The notes under the pieces: generated by a model | Seen by the model: the letters and a program-made list of their open reading frames with translations, nothing else | Told to the model about the DNA's origin: nothing | Database searches by the model: none | Translations under genes and position numbers: made by a program | Shown: piece by piece, positions 34,388-47,600 of the stretch | How positions within the stretch are numbered: position 1 is the first letter of the stretch | How the letters are laid out: each line of letters starts with the position of its first letter | Assembly: GCA_022376515.1 (NCBI GenBank) | Contig: WTXI01000040.1 | Location: forward strand, 186,001-250,000 | DNA: 64,000 bases | DNA from: Lactifluus volemus | Taxonomy: Eukaryota; Basidiomycota; Agaricomycetes; Russulales; Russulaceae | Direction of reading: 5' to 3'

Positions 34388-35616
34388 TGGCAGGTAAGTG
34401 AGGTAAGTGATCGCCGTGTGCGCTAATCAAAAGACGTACAATTCACTCCGCTGGGGTCTTCCAGTACTATATGTCTTTGAAAGTCCATCTATTGTGAACT
34501 TGATGGCTTTCACGGGCCCGGGGAGGTGAGGCTACGCGGCTGAGGCTGCCGCATGGCGTGGTGAGTATTCCTAATTATGGTTAGATTTATTTGGAAAGGC
34601 AACAGTACATTACTCTCAAGCGCGTGCGAGATTCCCGGCACCAGCGCGGTACTAACTAGTGAGACGCCTCCAAGGGCCCAAGCATTTCGGTAGAGCCTAC
34701 AAATTCACAAGAACCCGCTCTCTGACCGAACGATAGACGTCGTTCAACCTATGCACCACCACCAAATAGGAAGGTATAGAAAATCCTGGACCTGGGGCTT
34801 TTCCGTGACTGTGGTGTTGGCATCGCCTCGGAACTGTTTTCCTGCGATTCATTTTCTACCTCCGATTCTACTAGTCGCGCTGCCCAGCACATTCACGTTT
34901 CGTCGATCGAGAGAGAGGAGGCTGGCTGTCACATGTCGTCCCTGGAAACGAGCCGAATAAAAGCCAAAATGACCCTCCACAGAAATACCAATTCCTACCA
35001 GTTGCACACCCCGGAAGAACCGTCCACCAGGTCGCCTCACAAAGGCACCCATCAGCTTTTTTTGTGTGACACCATCAATACTACGAGCTCTTCATAACTC
35101 TTTTGGTTTTTCACTACCCCTGCAAGCGCTGTCGCTGGTCCAATGTCGAGCGCGGACTGCTTTACATGCCTTTGCGTCGGTGTTTGTAAGTATCAACAAT
35201 CCAACAGAACTATGCTATTCTAACTTGGATACTTACTCAGGCAATCTAATAAGCGTAATCTTTGACCCTCGTATGTCGTCTAGTTCCTCCTTCGCTGTCG
35301 TGGATGCTTACTTGAACCTGTGGATAGGACCGGGGCGCGTGAGCCTTTGCATGTGCATACGATGCTGCTGCAGAGATCCCCCTGATCTAGACACGCTGTG
35401 CACTTGCATGCGATGATGCAGAAAACCCTCTGATCCAGAGGTTTCCGAGGACATTGACATCGCAGTAGGGCAAGAAAAACGAATCAACACACCAACGCAG
35501 ACTCGGATGGGGCCCATGCTGGCCATTCAGGCTACGACTCCCCCCACAATGGTAGAAGCTATGCCTTCCCGCCAATTTCAACCCCCGAGACACCGTCAAA
35601 AAAAATTAGAAGTATT
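34388..35616. other. Intergenic region
   Basis: No gene is supported. Near 35330-35440 there is a short imperfect tandem duplication (tgcatacgatgctgctgcag and gcatgcgatgatgcag, each followed by a ccctgatc-like stretch). Confidence 0.4.
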
Positions 35617-35619
35617 TTA

Positions 35620-35693
35620 GGCCCCGTTCGGATGGGCTGCTAACGGCTGACAGACCGGTCTGTCAGCCGTTAGCAGCCCATCCGAACGGGGCC
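35620..35693. mobile_element. 74-bp perfectly palindromic Harbinger-type MITE
   Basis: GGCCCCGTTCGGATGGGCTG starts a 37-bp arm that is followed at once by its exact reverse complement, centred on ACCGGT (35654-35659). It is flanked by TTA on both sides (35617-35619 and 35694-35696). The GGCC..GTTCGG end and TTA (TWA) duplication are typical of PIF/Harbinger MITEs. There is no loop and no mismatch. Confidence 0.7.
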
Positions 35694-35696
35694 TTA

Positions 35697-36209
35697 GGTA
35701 ACATTCGCGTCGTCAACGCGTAACTTACGCCTTTGACGATTGTCACGTTACCTATAAAAATGACACGTGATCAAATACGCTACTTTGTCGGCTGCAGGTT
35801 CCGGTGTGAGATTCAGAAGAGGGCTCGGGATGAGTTCCGGATGTCCCGGAGTGAGGTTTGTTGTTCGGGGTCTTTCAGTTGTTGCTCTGAAGAACCTGAA
35901 TCTAGACTGTGAACGGGCACACCACGGCAGAAGGTCATTACAACTCGTGATCACATGTCAGAATCGACCGATAGAGCCCTTCAACAGACTTATCCATACA
36001 CCCCGTTACACGAAGACTAAAAAGAGACACGGAAACGACAGATAAACTGACAAGTACCGACATGAGCGTACCGTATGTATCGTGAGCACATCGACTTGGT
36101 AAAAGGAGTCGTAGTGAGGCTTGACGATATCAAAGGGCCCATAAATATCAAGCTGGGACGTCTGTATATAGCATTGGCAGAGACTAACCTACATGGCTAC
36201 ATTTCGCCT
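35697..36209. other. Array spacer downstream of copy F
   Basis: No gene is supported. Array-type flank sequence resumes at about 35760, with the shared gagcacatcgacttggtaaa and cccataaatatc motifs near 36083-36150. Confidence 0.6.
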
Positions 36210-38917
36210 CTATTCTGGATGATCAATGTCGCGAGAGACGGATGCCGTGTCAAGGGGATGGCACAAAACATCCGTAGTTACCTCAGGGACGGTAATAGCT
36301 GACTCCCGGGACTGTTCTAGGGCATCCACATTATAACGCAGAACGGGGTCCCGAATACCATCGATTGTTCCATCATTTGGTGCTGGGCCAGTGTTTGGGC
36401 GCGAAACAGTGGCTCCGTCTGGCGGTGCGGGAAAAATAGCCGTCGTTGAAGTTGAGGGAAGAAGAAGAGAAGCAGCAGTTACTTCGTCAATCGGGAATGC
36501 GGGAGAAGCTAGTGATGACCGAGTGATTGCCGGGATCGTGTAGTTGGGAACTGAGGTCGGGGAAGCCGATTGTAATGGAATGTCGGAGGAAATGCCAAGA
36601 TCTACGTTATTATGCGGATCAGTGGAGTCGCTAGATGGTGGGGCGAAGGGCGAGTGTGGCGTGAATGTCGATACTCCCGGAGCATGAGGGCTTGGCTCAG
36701 AGTCGGAAGTGGGAGAGATGGTCATGGACATGGTGTCAGTGGGACCTTGTGTTATCAACTCGAGTGAGGTAGTTTCGACATTGACTGGTGGTGTGTGGCG
36801 GAAGGACTCTCCAGTTGAGGCAACACCAGGTAAATCGTGGAGCGATATCTGTTCTGCAAAATGTATGCGCCTATAATCTGCGCTCAATGCGGGAAAGGGT
36901 GATAGGACATGCTCTGTGGAATCGGCAGGTGGTGAGGTGAGGTTAGGAACGCCTATCACGGTATCGGAGTGATGGCCCGGGATATTGCACAATGGGTACG
37001 TGGATGGCTCCAAAGCATTCAGATCGTTCGCATCGATGCCTGGATGTAAAGTGACATAAAGATGCTGGATCTGACGAAGAACAAAGCAAGAAATGTTGTA
37101 AGATTCACGATTGTGTGCTTCTCGAGTGATTTCATTCCACAAAGCACAGAAATCGTGCTGCAATCTAGGAAGAGTATTTCGGATGTCGAATTTGGAGATA
37201 CGTCGCAGGACATGCATTAAATGACCAACCATAAGCCGAATATCTTCGAGACACAAGCGGAAGAGCAGGCGAGTGATGTGGATCAAGTTGGCAAGTAGAA
37301 TGCTGTCACCGTTTGAGAGGTAATATCGAAGGAGCTCTTCTGATACGCCTAGCTGATTCATGGCTAGTGAGGTCCAACGGTCATCCCGTTCCGGCGCACT
37401 TGCAATGACACCGGCAGTTATCCCTTGGAAACATAAGCCACCTTCTCCGTCGTCTCGGCTTCTCAGAGATCGCACAATCTCATCTGTTCTCAATACGGCT
37501 TCGCCTTGATCAAAAATACATCCAAGGACATATATAGTTGCATGGGTGAGATGTGCTGTATCGATGGCTTTCATGCATATGATGACCCGCCTGATCTTGT
37601 CTACCTCCAAAACCAAACTAGATGTCAAAGTGCGTCTCATGAACCCATAAAATGCCCATCCCAATGTCGCGTCCGCTTTGGCGAAGGCGAGTTGGGGAGC
37701 CGAGTCGCGGGCTGGGGCGCGGACCACGTCCGAGCCACAGAAGCCAGGGATGGCTTCGAAGAATTGTTCACGATCCTTATCTTCATCCAGACCGTCGATT
37801 GTCCATGTCAGGATACGACTGTTGATTTCCACCGACAATCTCGAGCCAGTAACCTGGACCGCCTTCGTCATACCCAAAAACAATTGACTGCGATATATTC
37901 CCGGCCACGTGTGGGCGATAAATGGACAGTTGCGATGCGAAATCCAGGAAGCAATTAGGGAGACTGCGTATCGGATGCCGAAATAGAAGAACCACGCCGA
38001 GGAAGAAAGTGGTGCATAGTAAGGGCTATCGTGCCAGAAGATTGGCATCAACGTGATGCATCCGTATACCGCTCCTGCAAGCCCAATCCACCAAATAACC
38101 ACGCTGAATACAGTGTGGTTAATGTTGAAAAGGAAAACGCCCAATCCTGAGAAGAACAGGAACAGAGACAGGTGTAGCAGAGCGGGCAATGCTTCAACCG
38201 ACCACGGAAGATGAAACTTGTCCATCCCATTAGCAAAGAATGCACGGATCGGCGCTCGCTTGTGTGGGCTGTAACGTTGTGGTTGCGTAATTTCCACGTA
38301 TCGACGCGCCCACTGCTGTAACATGGTCGCCAGCAGGGCACATGTGAGACTGACGACCAAACTGAGGAACCAGAATGAGTTGACCAAGACTGCTGATCTC
38401 GGCGGAGAGAAAGGCGGTGGTTGAGCTGGAGTGGCAAGGATTGATTCGCGAGATACGTTTGGGTCGGCAAGAAGTCGATAGATGTTCGTGAGATAGAATG
38501 CGGAGGTATCTTGTGGATTCGGCCTGAGGTCTTGAACAGAGACGGCGGCCAATGCTGCGAGCGCAGCAGAGAATAAACCGGTCTACAGAATTGATGTTGA
38601 CTGGTGAACCCCAGCGCAGAGACTAATATGAGGACTCACGAAAATAAGGATGCCATCTGCATCTTTTTGCCACCGATTGGCCATTTTGTCGTCTTCTTCC
38701 TCTGTCATCTTAACGTACATATGAAAGAGTGGGCCTGAGCTATCAGTAAAGCTAGCTTCTCCCTGAGAGGGTTGACTTTTCTCTGGCCTAGGGGCGTCAT
38801 TGAGGCGGGCTATAGCGGAGGATGAGTTGGTTGATAAAGCCACGTGCCGGATAACATACTACTCTGTTCCGGTAAATTCTCTACATTAACAGCTTCTGGA
38901 AGCGCTTCTTGGGACAT
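36210..38917 (-). CDS. DUF6535 membrane protein, array copy F
   Basis: Exons 38860-38917, 38640-38809 and 36210-38582 (introns of 50 and 57 bp) give 866 residues, the longest copy. Exon 1 is 58 nt instead of 37. The seven extra codons (within MSQEALPEAVNVENLPEQ) keep the frame, which supports translation from this ATG. The helical region has unusual residues near the middle (GSDVVRAPARDSAPQLAF), unlike any neighbour. It carries EELLRYYLSNGDS and LCLEDIRLMVGHL, placing it nearest G. Confidence 0.8.
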
Positions 38918-40209
38918 CGGGTGTTTTATATGATGAACGGGTCGTAATTTGGGATCGAATGGATGTTACTGTATCGAGCTCGGTGGGTATTACGGTAAGG
39001 CAACTTGCTCGGGTGGCGAACCCACAACGTTAGGCGCTAAGGCGGCCCGGGTGACCGCTCCGCTAACCGAACCTTTTCAACAACTGTTTCGACTTGAACG
39101 ATGTAGACATGTAAACCGCTGCATAGCCTTCCATCACTTGTGCCTTGTTCACTCTTCTCTCCATTGTTAGGCCGAAGGTAGCCTTCACTGCGGTCATGAT
39201 TGACCGTCGTTACCCATGAAATAGCACGTGATCGAATCCGTCGTCTCCTTACTTTGCTTGCCGCCCTCCGGGCCTCCGCCCTTTGTTCTGTTCTATTTTA
39301 AGTGACCAGTCAATGGAATCCTGAAAAGAGCGGAACGTATGCATAAAGATGGCAGCACAGGGACAAGGGCTCCACCACGGGCCTGAGAGGACTTGGACTG
39401 TCCCCGCATCGTGGTAGTGAGTTCCGAATGACCTGAACACAGACTGTGGATGGGCATACCGCGGCAGAAGGTTAACTGCACGCCACTACAACTCATGGTC
39501 ATATGTCACAATCGGCCGACAGAGCTTTTTAACAGGCTTATTCATGCGGGATCCACCAGCTCAAGGACGTTCGCAATGTGCCAGCCTCATTAGTATTTCC
39601 CACACTAGATCGTAGTTGCGGCCTTTTCTTCCTGAATGCCCCGTCTGAAAAAGCTGTAGCCACTCAGCAGAGAACCTGCTACCATGGTCAGAAAAGCGCA
39701 CAACAGCCCTGGTGACATCTAATACGTGTTCCCTAGTGGCTGAAGAAGTATCACGATATCTCGAGGACGCTCCCGAATCTGCCCGGGCCTTCCGCTGCTT
39801 CTGGATCTCTCTCGGGTGGTCTTGCCTCACAGGTGGCAAGGGATTCACGACCTGTATTTAGGATATCGGACGATATACACCGAGTATTTTTGGAAACAGA
39901 AAATCCTTGAGCAATCAATTAACCACGCCTATGCAACACCCCGTTTACGCGATGACATAAGAGAGACACGGAGACGACAGATCGAAGGATCCTATTGTAA
40001 AAACAGAGCAGACCACGGCGAAAACTGAGCAAAAAATAAACTGACAAGTACCGACACAAGCATACTGAATGTATCGTGAGCACATCGACTTGGTAAATGC
40101 AGTCGTAGTGAGGCTTGACAACATCAAAGGGCCTATAAATATCCAATTGGGTCACGTCCGTATATCGTCGCATTGCCAGAGACTAACTTACATAACTGTT
40201 TTTTCGCCT
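38918..40209. other. Array spacer between F and G
   Basis: No gene is supported. It is longer than other spacers. Part of it (39230-39545) resembles 55780-55990 of the D' spacer (tgaacacagactgtgg, gggcataccgcggcagaagg). The shared 3' block with gcctataaatatcc lies near 40130. Confidence 0.5.
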
Positions 40210-42833
40210 CTATTCTGGATGATCAATGTCGCGAGAGACGGATGCCGTGTCAAGGCGAAGGCACAAAACATCTGTAGCCGCCTCAGGGACGGACATAGCT
40301 GACTCCTGAAACTGTTCTAGGCCATCCACATTATAACGCAGAACGGGGTCCTGACGATCATCGACTGTTCCATCGTTCGGTGCTGTGCCAATGTTTTGGC
40401 ACGAAACCGAGGTTCCCTCCGCCGCTACGGGAAAAATAGCCGTTGCTGAGGTAATTTCAGGGACAGTGCCGCTGCGGACCGAGGTCGGGGAGGACGATAG
40501 TAATGGAATGTCGGTGGCAACACTGGGATCTACGTTATTATGCGGATTAGCAGAGCCACTAGATGGTGGAGCGAAGGACGAGTGAAGTGTGAATGTCGAT
40601 AGTCCGGGGGCATGAGGGCTTGACTGAGAGTCAGACGTAGGAGAGCTGGTCATGGTAGCGGTGTCGGTGGGACCCTGTGTTATCAAGTCGGTTGAAGTTG
40701 TAACGACGTTGCTACTTTCGACATTGATCAGTGGTGTGTTGCGGGAGGACTCTACGGATGGTATAACGCCAGGTAAATCGTGGAGCGATGTCTGTTCTGC
40801 AAAACTTATGCGCCTATGATCTGGGCTCAATGAGGGGGAGGATGACAGGACATGCTCTGTAGAAGGTAAGATGAGGTTGGGATCGGTGATCTCGCCTATC
40901 GCGCTATTGGAACCGTGGGCCGAGATATTGCACAATGGGTACGAGGATGGCTCGAAAGGGTCAAAGTCGGTCGTGATAACGTCGGTGCCTGGATGTAAAG
41001 CGATATAGAGATGCTGAATGGGCATGAGAATATGAGAAGAAATGATAAACGATCCGCGAATGTGTGCTTCTCGAGCGATTTCATTCCACAAAGCACAGAA
41101 GTCGTGCTGCAGTGTAGGAAGAGTATTTCGGATGTCGACTTTGGATATGCATGACAAGAGGTAAAGTAGCACATAAGACATTTTTTCAACGTCCTTGAGA
41201 CACAAGCGGAAGAGCGGGCGAGTGATGTGGATCAAGTTGGCAAGTAGAACGCTGTCACCATTTGCGAGGTAATTTCGAAGAACCTCTTCTGATACGCCTA
41301 GTTGATCCATGACTAGTGCGATCCAACGATCATCCCGTTCTGGCACGGTTGCAATGACACCAGCAATTATCCCTTGAGAACATAACCCAGGATCTCCGTC
41401 GCCTCTGCTTCTCAGAGATCGCCCAAGCTCAACAGATCGCAACAAACCTACGTCATTTAAGAAAATACGTCCGAGGACATACATTGTTGCATAGCCGAGA
41501 TGTGCTGTATCGACGGCTTTCATGCATGTGATGACCCGCCTTTTCTTGTCTGCCTCCGAGACCAAACTAGATGTCAAAGTACGGCCCATGAACCCAAAAA
41601 GTGACGCTGCCAATGTCTCGTCCACTTTGGCGAAAATGAGGTTGAGGCCGAGGCTGAGGACCACGTCCGAAGCACAGAAGCCAGGGATGGCTTCGAAGAA
41701 TTGTTCAAGTTCCTTATCTTCATCCAGAGCGTGAATTATCCATGTCAGGATACGGTTGTTGATTTCAACCGACAGTTTCGAGCCAGTGCCTTGAACGGCC
41801 TTCGTCATACCCCCAAATAATTGTCTGCGATACTTTCCCGGCCGCGTGTAGTAGGCGCTAAATAGGCAGCCATAAGGCCAAAGAAAGCGAACGATTCGGG
41901 AGACTGCATATCGGATGCTGGTATAGAAGAACCATGCCGAGGAGGAAAGTGGGGAATAGTAGGGGCTATCGTGCCAGAAGATTGGCATCAACGTGATGCA
42001 TCCGTATACCGCTCCTGCAAGTCCAACCCACCAAATAACCACACTGAATACAGTGTGGTTAATGTTGAACAGAAAAAGGACCAGTCCTGAGAAGAACAGG
42101 AACAGAGACAGGTGGAGCAGAGCGGGCAATGCTTCAACCGACCACGGAAGATGAAACTTGTCCACCCCATTAGCAAAGAATGCACGGATCGGCGCTCGCT
42201 TGTATGGGCTGTACCGTGGCGGTTGCGTAATTTCCACGTATCGACGCGCCCACTGCTGTAACATAGTCGCCAGTAGGGCACATGTGAGACTGACGACCAA
42301 ACTGAGGAACCAGAGTGAGTTGACCAAGACTGCTGATCTCGGCGGAGAGAAAGGGGGTGGTTGAGCTGGAGTGGCAAGGATTGATTCACGAGATATGTTT
42401 GAATCTGCAAGAAGTTGATAGATGTTCGTGAGATAGAATGCGGAGGTATCTTGTGGATTTGGCCTGAGGTCTTGAACAGAGACCGCAGCCAATGCGGCGA
42501 GCGCAGCAGAGAATAAACCGGTCTACAGTATTTACGTTGAATGCTGCACCCACCCCAGCGAAGAGGACTCACGAAAATGAGGATGCCGTCTGCATCCTTT
42601 TGCCACCGATTGGCCATTTTTTCGTCTTCTCCCTCTGTCATCTTAACGTACATATGAAATAGAGGGCCTGCGCTATCGGTAAAGTTGGCTTGTCCCTGAG
42701 AGGATTGATTTTGCTCTGGCCAGGAGACGCCAGCTATAGGGGAAGATGAATTCGTTGATCTTTAAGCCTGATACAGCTGGGTGTCGGATAACATACTGGT
42801 TCTCTGTTCTTCTGTAGGCAGCCCTTGGTCCAT
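40210..42833 (-). CDS. DUF6535 membrane protein, array copy G
   Basis: Exons 42797-42833, 42573-42733 and 40210-42522 (introns of 63 and 50 bp) give 836 residues. Exon 2 is 9 bp shorter than in other copies (TGVSWPEQ instead of TGLRDVPRPEQ), in frame. The tail lacks the usual SLASPAFPIDQ segment, reading ITSATAIFPV instead. The TATATAAC element that sits just before the ATG in most copies is missing here: the sequence reads ctggtgacaaacag where others have ctggtgttatatatgacaaacag. The coding frame is intact. Confidence 0.8.
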
Positions 42834-43736
42834 CTGGTGACAAACAGAACGTAAATATGGGTTGTAAGGGTGTTACTGTCTCGAGCTCGGTAGACGGTTC
42901 GCATGGCGACAACTTTGGGCGCTAAGCCTCAGACGACGGCCCGAAGTGGCCGCTCTGCTGACCGATCCACGTTCAAGTTCTCTCGGTTTCAACTTGTAAA
43001 CGCAGCATAGCCCCCCATCACTTGTGCCTAGTTCACTGTTCTCCCCATTTTAAGGCACTGGTATCCCTCATTGCGATCATGTGAACCTCCGAAATTTTGA
43101 AACGGATCCAGACTGAGTGATCTACTAGTAGTATTGAAAATGTAGGTGCAGCACTCTCCCCTTCTGCTTCCCCCGGTATTCTCTTTTCGAGAATCAGGTT
43201 ACTGGGGCTCCCAAATTACCACTGAGTGCTCGCTCTGGGTAAGAATTGGTCTTAAGCTCCCTCAACTCCTCGGACTGCCGCGTCTTCAATGCGGGCACGG
43301 CTTTCATTACTCCCTAATACGCTCGGCCTTTCCTTCTTAGCCAGCGTAGTTAAGAGCCTTCGGTCTTGCTGTATCCAGCAGCCAGAGGAAATCCACTTCT
43401 TCTTGTGAGCCCACTGGCTGAGGAATGAACTCAGTGTTCCGGCTTCGCCCGACTGGGGTGGCTTAGAATCGTCTGATATTTGGGAATGAAACAGAAAACC
43501 CCCAAGTAATCAATTAACCACGTCTACGCAACATCCTGTTTAAAAAGCAGACCAAGGCAACAACTGGGCTAGAGATAAACTGAAAGTACCGACACAAGCA
43601 CACTGTATGTATCGTGAGCACATCGACTTGCAGTCGCAGTGAGGCTTGACAACATCAAAGGACCTATAAATATCCAATTGGGTCACGTCTGTATGTGGCA
43701 TCAACAAAGATTAACTTACACGACCGGTTTTCGACT
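42834..43736. other. Array spacer between G and A'
   Basis: No gene is supported. From 43219 it matches the window start. The shared gagcacatcgacttg and cctataaatatcc motifs lie at about 43615-43675. Confidence 0.6.
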
Positions 43737-44598
43737 CTATTCCGGATGATCAATGTCGTGAGAGGCGGATGCTGCGTCAAGGGGATGCCGCAAAACATCT
43801 GTAGCCACCTCAGGGATGGACATAGCTGAACCCTGGGACTGTTCCAAGGCTTCCACATGATAACGCAGATCGGGATCCGGAGGATCATCGACTGTTCCAT
43901 CATTCGCCGTGTTGATGTTTGAGCGCGAAACAGAGGTTCCCTGCGGCGGCGTGGGCAAGATGGCCGTTGTTGAGGTGGAGAGAAGAGGAAGCGGAGCAGT
44001 GGTCACTTGGTCAATCGGGAATGCGGGAGAGGCTAGTGATGTCCGAGTCATTGCAGGGATTGTGTAGTTGGGATCTGAGGCCACAGAAGACGACAATGGA
44101 ATATCGGAGGCAACACCGAGATCTACATGCAGATTAGCGGAGCCACTAGCGAAGGGCGAGTGAAGTGTGAGTGTCGACACTCCGGGGGCATGAGGGCTTG
44201 ACTCGGAGTCGGAAGTGGGAGAGGTGGTCATGGTAGTTGCATCAGTGGGACCTTGCGTTATCAAGTCGCGAGAAGTAGTAACGACGTTGTTGCTGTCAAC
44301 ATTGGTCGGTGGTGTGGACTCTATGGTTGGAGTAACATCAGGTAAATCGTGAAGCGATATCTGTTCGGCAAAATGTATGCGCCTATGATCTTCGCTTAAT
44401 GCGGGAATGGATGACAGGACAGGCTCTGTGGAATCGGCAGGTGGTGAGGGGAGGTTGGGATTGGTGATCTCGCCGATCACGGTATCGGAGTGATGGCCCG
44501 GGATATTGCACAATGAGTACGAGGATAGACTCCGAAGCGGGTCGCGGATCGAGGCAGCATTGGCGTCTTGATGTAAAGCGTCATAATGATGACGAATG

Positions 44599-44636
<38 letters not shown>

Positions 44637-47600
44637 AATTGGGGTTTATAGTCCCCGCGTATATTGCGACAAGACTAAGTTACTCTGTACAAGGTACTAT
44701 CCAACTGGAGACACAAGTAAGGAAACAAGGTAAATGAGAAGGGGAGAAAGAAGGAGTATAATAAGAAGAGGCTAGAAAGAAGGGAGCGCGGCCAAGGCCG
44801 GAATCATTCAAGGGGGGTCAGGGCGGGGTGGGAGGGGCCGGAGGCCTTGTTGCGAGAGGAGTAGGAAGTGGGCGAGGCGTCGGCCACCTGCTTCAGTGGA
44901 GAAGAGGTACTGTGAGGAGAATCCCCCGATAGTGGAGGCGCGATGGTCAGAGTGGAGACGGCAGTCAAAGAGGACGTGGTGGACGGAGTAGCGGTGAATG
45001 GGGGCCGGCGTGGGTGGGCCTGAGTGGAGAGGTGAGAGTGTGGGTGTGAAGGGGATGTCGTTGCAGGGACAGTAGGTGTTGTCACCCGCCAGCGGCCGGA
45101 ATTGGTCGCTGTAGTCTGCAAAGAAGGCATGTTGGCTGAGGATTTGTAGCCCGGACGTAAAGAGGTGTCTGTTTTTGTGGGAGAGCAGTCCCCGCACAAA
45201 TGGTGGAGGTTGGTTTGATGGGGTGTTAGGGCACGCGCGCCAGGCCTTGTGGCCCGGTGTGCGAGGGAGCTCCCCAGAGGCGAGCTCTTTCCCCCATAAG
45301 TCGAAAGCGAAATTAGCAGGGGGAACTGGGGGTTCAACCACCAAGGTAGGTTGGAGTCCCCGAAGGAGGCGGTCCAGTTCCTCCGACCCCGGGACACAGG
45401 CCCAAGACTCCTTGAAGAGCCGTAGCTCAACGGCGCGCGCTGGGGAAGGGTCCAAAAAGGAAGAAAGAGAAGAAGTAAAGTGGGAAGCAAAAGAAAGAAA
45501 AGGGGACTTAACAGAAGTGTTCGTAAGGTAAGGTAGCACCAATTTGTTTGGTAGGAGGATATAGAGAAAGCCCCCCGAAGGGAGCGAGAGGAAAAAATTG
45601 AGGCCCTGCGAGAGGGCCTTGATGAGTGACCATCTACGGTCCGTGTCCACCGACACCCCCGACTGCAACAACCTCTCCCCACTGTATAGTAAGAAGGCAT
45701 GTCCGAAAGAGTCAGGGGTGGGGGTGGGAAGGGATCTAACGTAAAGGCAGTGTGTGAGATGGGGAGGTTTTTCAATGATAGAACGAGTGAGGGAGTGGGT
45801 CTCCTTGAGGGAGGACGTGTAAGAAGTGAAGCCCGGGTGTGACCAGGCGGACGAGTATGGGAGGGAAGGATAAGAGAAAGGGAAAGGAGCGGGGGTTCGG
45901 GATTTAACGAGGGACCAAAGGTTCGTAAGTGGGAGGAACGTGGAATGCCATCGGGAAATGGGGTTCGTCCAAACCGAAGTAGTCAATGGGGAGGATGGTG
46001 GAAGTAAGGAAAGGCGGTGAATGTACTGGGATCGGAGTTTGAGAAGGAGGTAGCGTATAGGGGGAATAGCGAGTAAGTGATGTAAGGGTGCGGTAGGTGT
46101 GGTACGGAAGGCGCCGCTGAGGCGTCGGCAGGCTTGGTTCTGTGCCACCTGAAGGGGCTGAACCAAGCCTTTCTGTTTGACGTCAGTGAACCAAATGGGA
46201 GAACCGTACGTGAGAATTGGAAGAATTACCGCGAGGTAGACCTTGCGCCAATTGGCAAAGTCTAAACCCCGAACAGAGTTACCGAGGACCCCCAGGGCCG
46301 CTAGGGAGGAGCGGGCCCTGGAAGCATGACGAATGAGGTTGAGAAATAAATAAGAAGTCAAAGAATACTCGGATTCGCGACTGAATGCTTCTTGAAAGGT
46401 TTCATTCCACAAAGCACAGAAGTCGTGCTGCAGTCTAGGAAGTGTATTTCGGATGTCGAATCTGGAGATATGTCGCAGGATCTCGGTTAGAATAACCATA
46501 GCTAGAATATCCTTCGAGTCGAGACGGAAGTGGAAGAACAGCCGAGTGGTGTGGATCAAGTTGACAAGTAGAACACTGTCACCATTTTGGAGAACCTCTT
46601 CTGATACGCCTAGTTGATCCATGGCAAGTGAGTTCCAACGGTCATCCCGTTCCGGCACACTTGCAATGACACCGGCAATTATTCCTTGACAACATAAACC
46701 GTCACCGTTGCTTCTCAGAGATAGCCCGATCTCAACCGATCCCAACACTACTACGCCTTCTCTGAAAATGCGTCTGAGGACATACATAGTCGCACGGGTG
46801 AGATGTGCCGTATCGACGGCTCTCGCGCATGTGATAACCCGCCTGTTCTTGTCCGCCTCCAAAACCAAATTAGATGTCAAAGTACGGCCCATGAACCCAT
46901 TAAGTGCCACTGCCAATGTTTCGTCCACTTTGTCGCAAATGAGGTTGGGGCCGAGGCCGAAAGAATCACAGAAGCCGGGGATGGCTTCGAAGAATTGTTC
47001 ACGATCCTCATCTTCATCCAGAGCGTCAAGTGTCCATGTCAGGATACGACTGGCGATTTCCACCGACATTATCGAGCCTGTGTCTTGAACGGCCTTCGTC
47101 ATACCCCTAATTAATTGAATGCGATATGTTCCCTCCCACGTGTAGGGGTAAATTAGGTAACGAAACCGAAGACAGTAAACAATCAGAGAGGCTGCATATC
47201 GGATGCTGAAATAGAAAAACCATGCCGAGGAAGAAAGTGGGGAATAGTAGGGGCTATCGTGCCAGAAGATTGGCATCAACGTGATGCATCCGTATACCGC
47301 TCCTGTAAGTCCAACCCACCAAATAACCACACTGAATACAGTGTGGTTAATGTTGAACAGAAAAAGGGCCAGTCCTGAGAAGAACAGGAACAGAGACAGG
47401 TGAAGCAGAGCAGGCAATGCTTCAACCGACCACGGAAGATGAAACTTGTCCACCCCGTTAGCAAAGAATGCGTGGATCGGCACTCGCTTGTGTAGGCTGT
47501 AACGTGGCGGTTGTGTAATTGTCACATATCGACGCGCCCACTGCTGTAACATAGTCGCAAGTAGGGCGCATGTGAGACTGATGACTAGACTGAGGAACCA

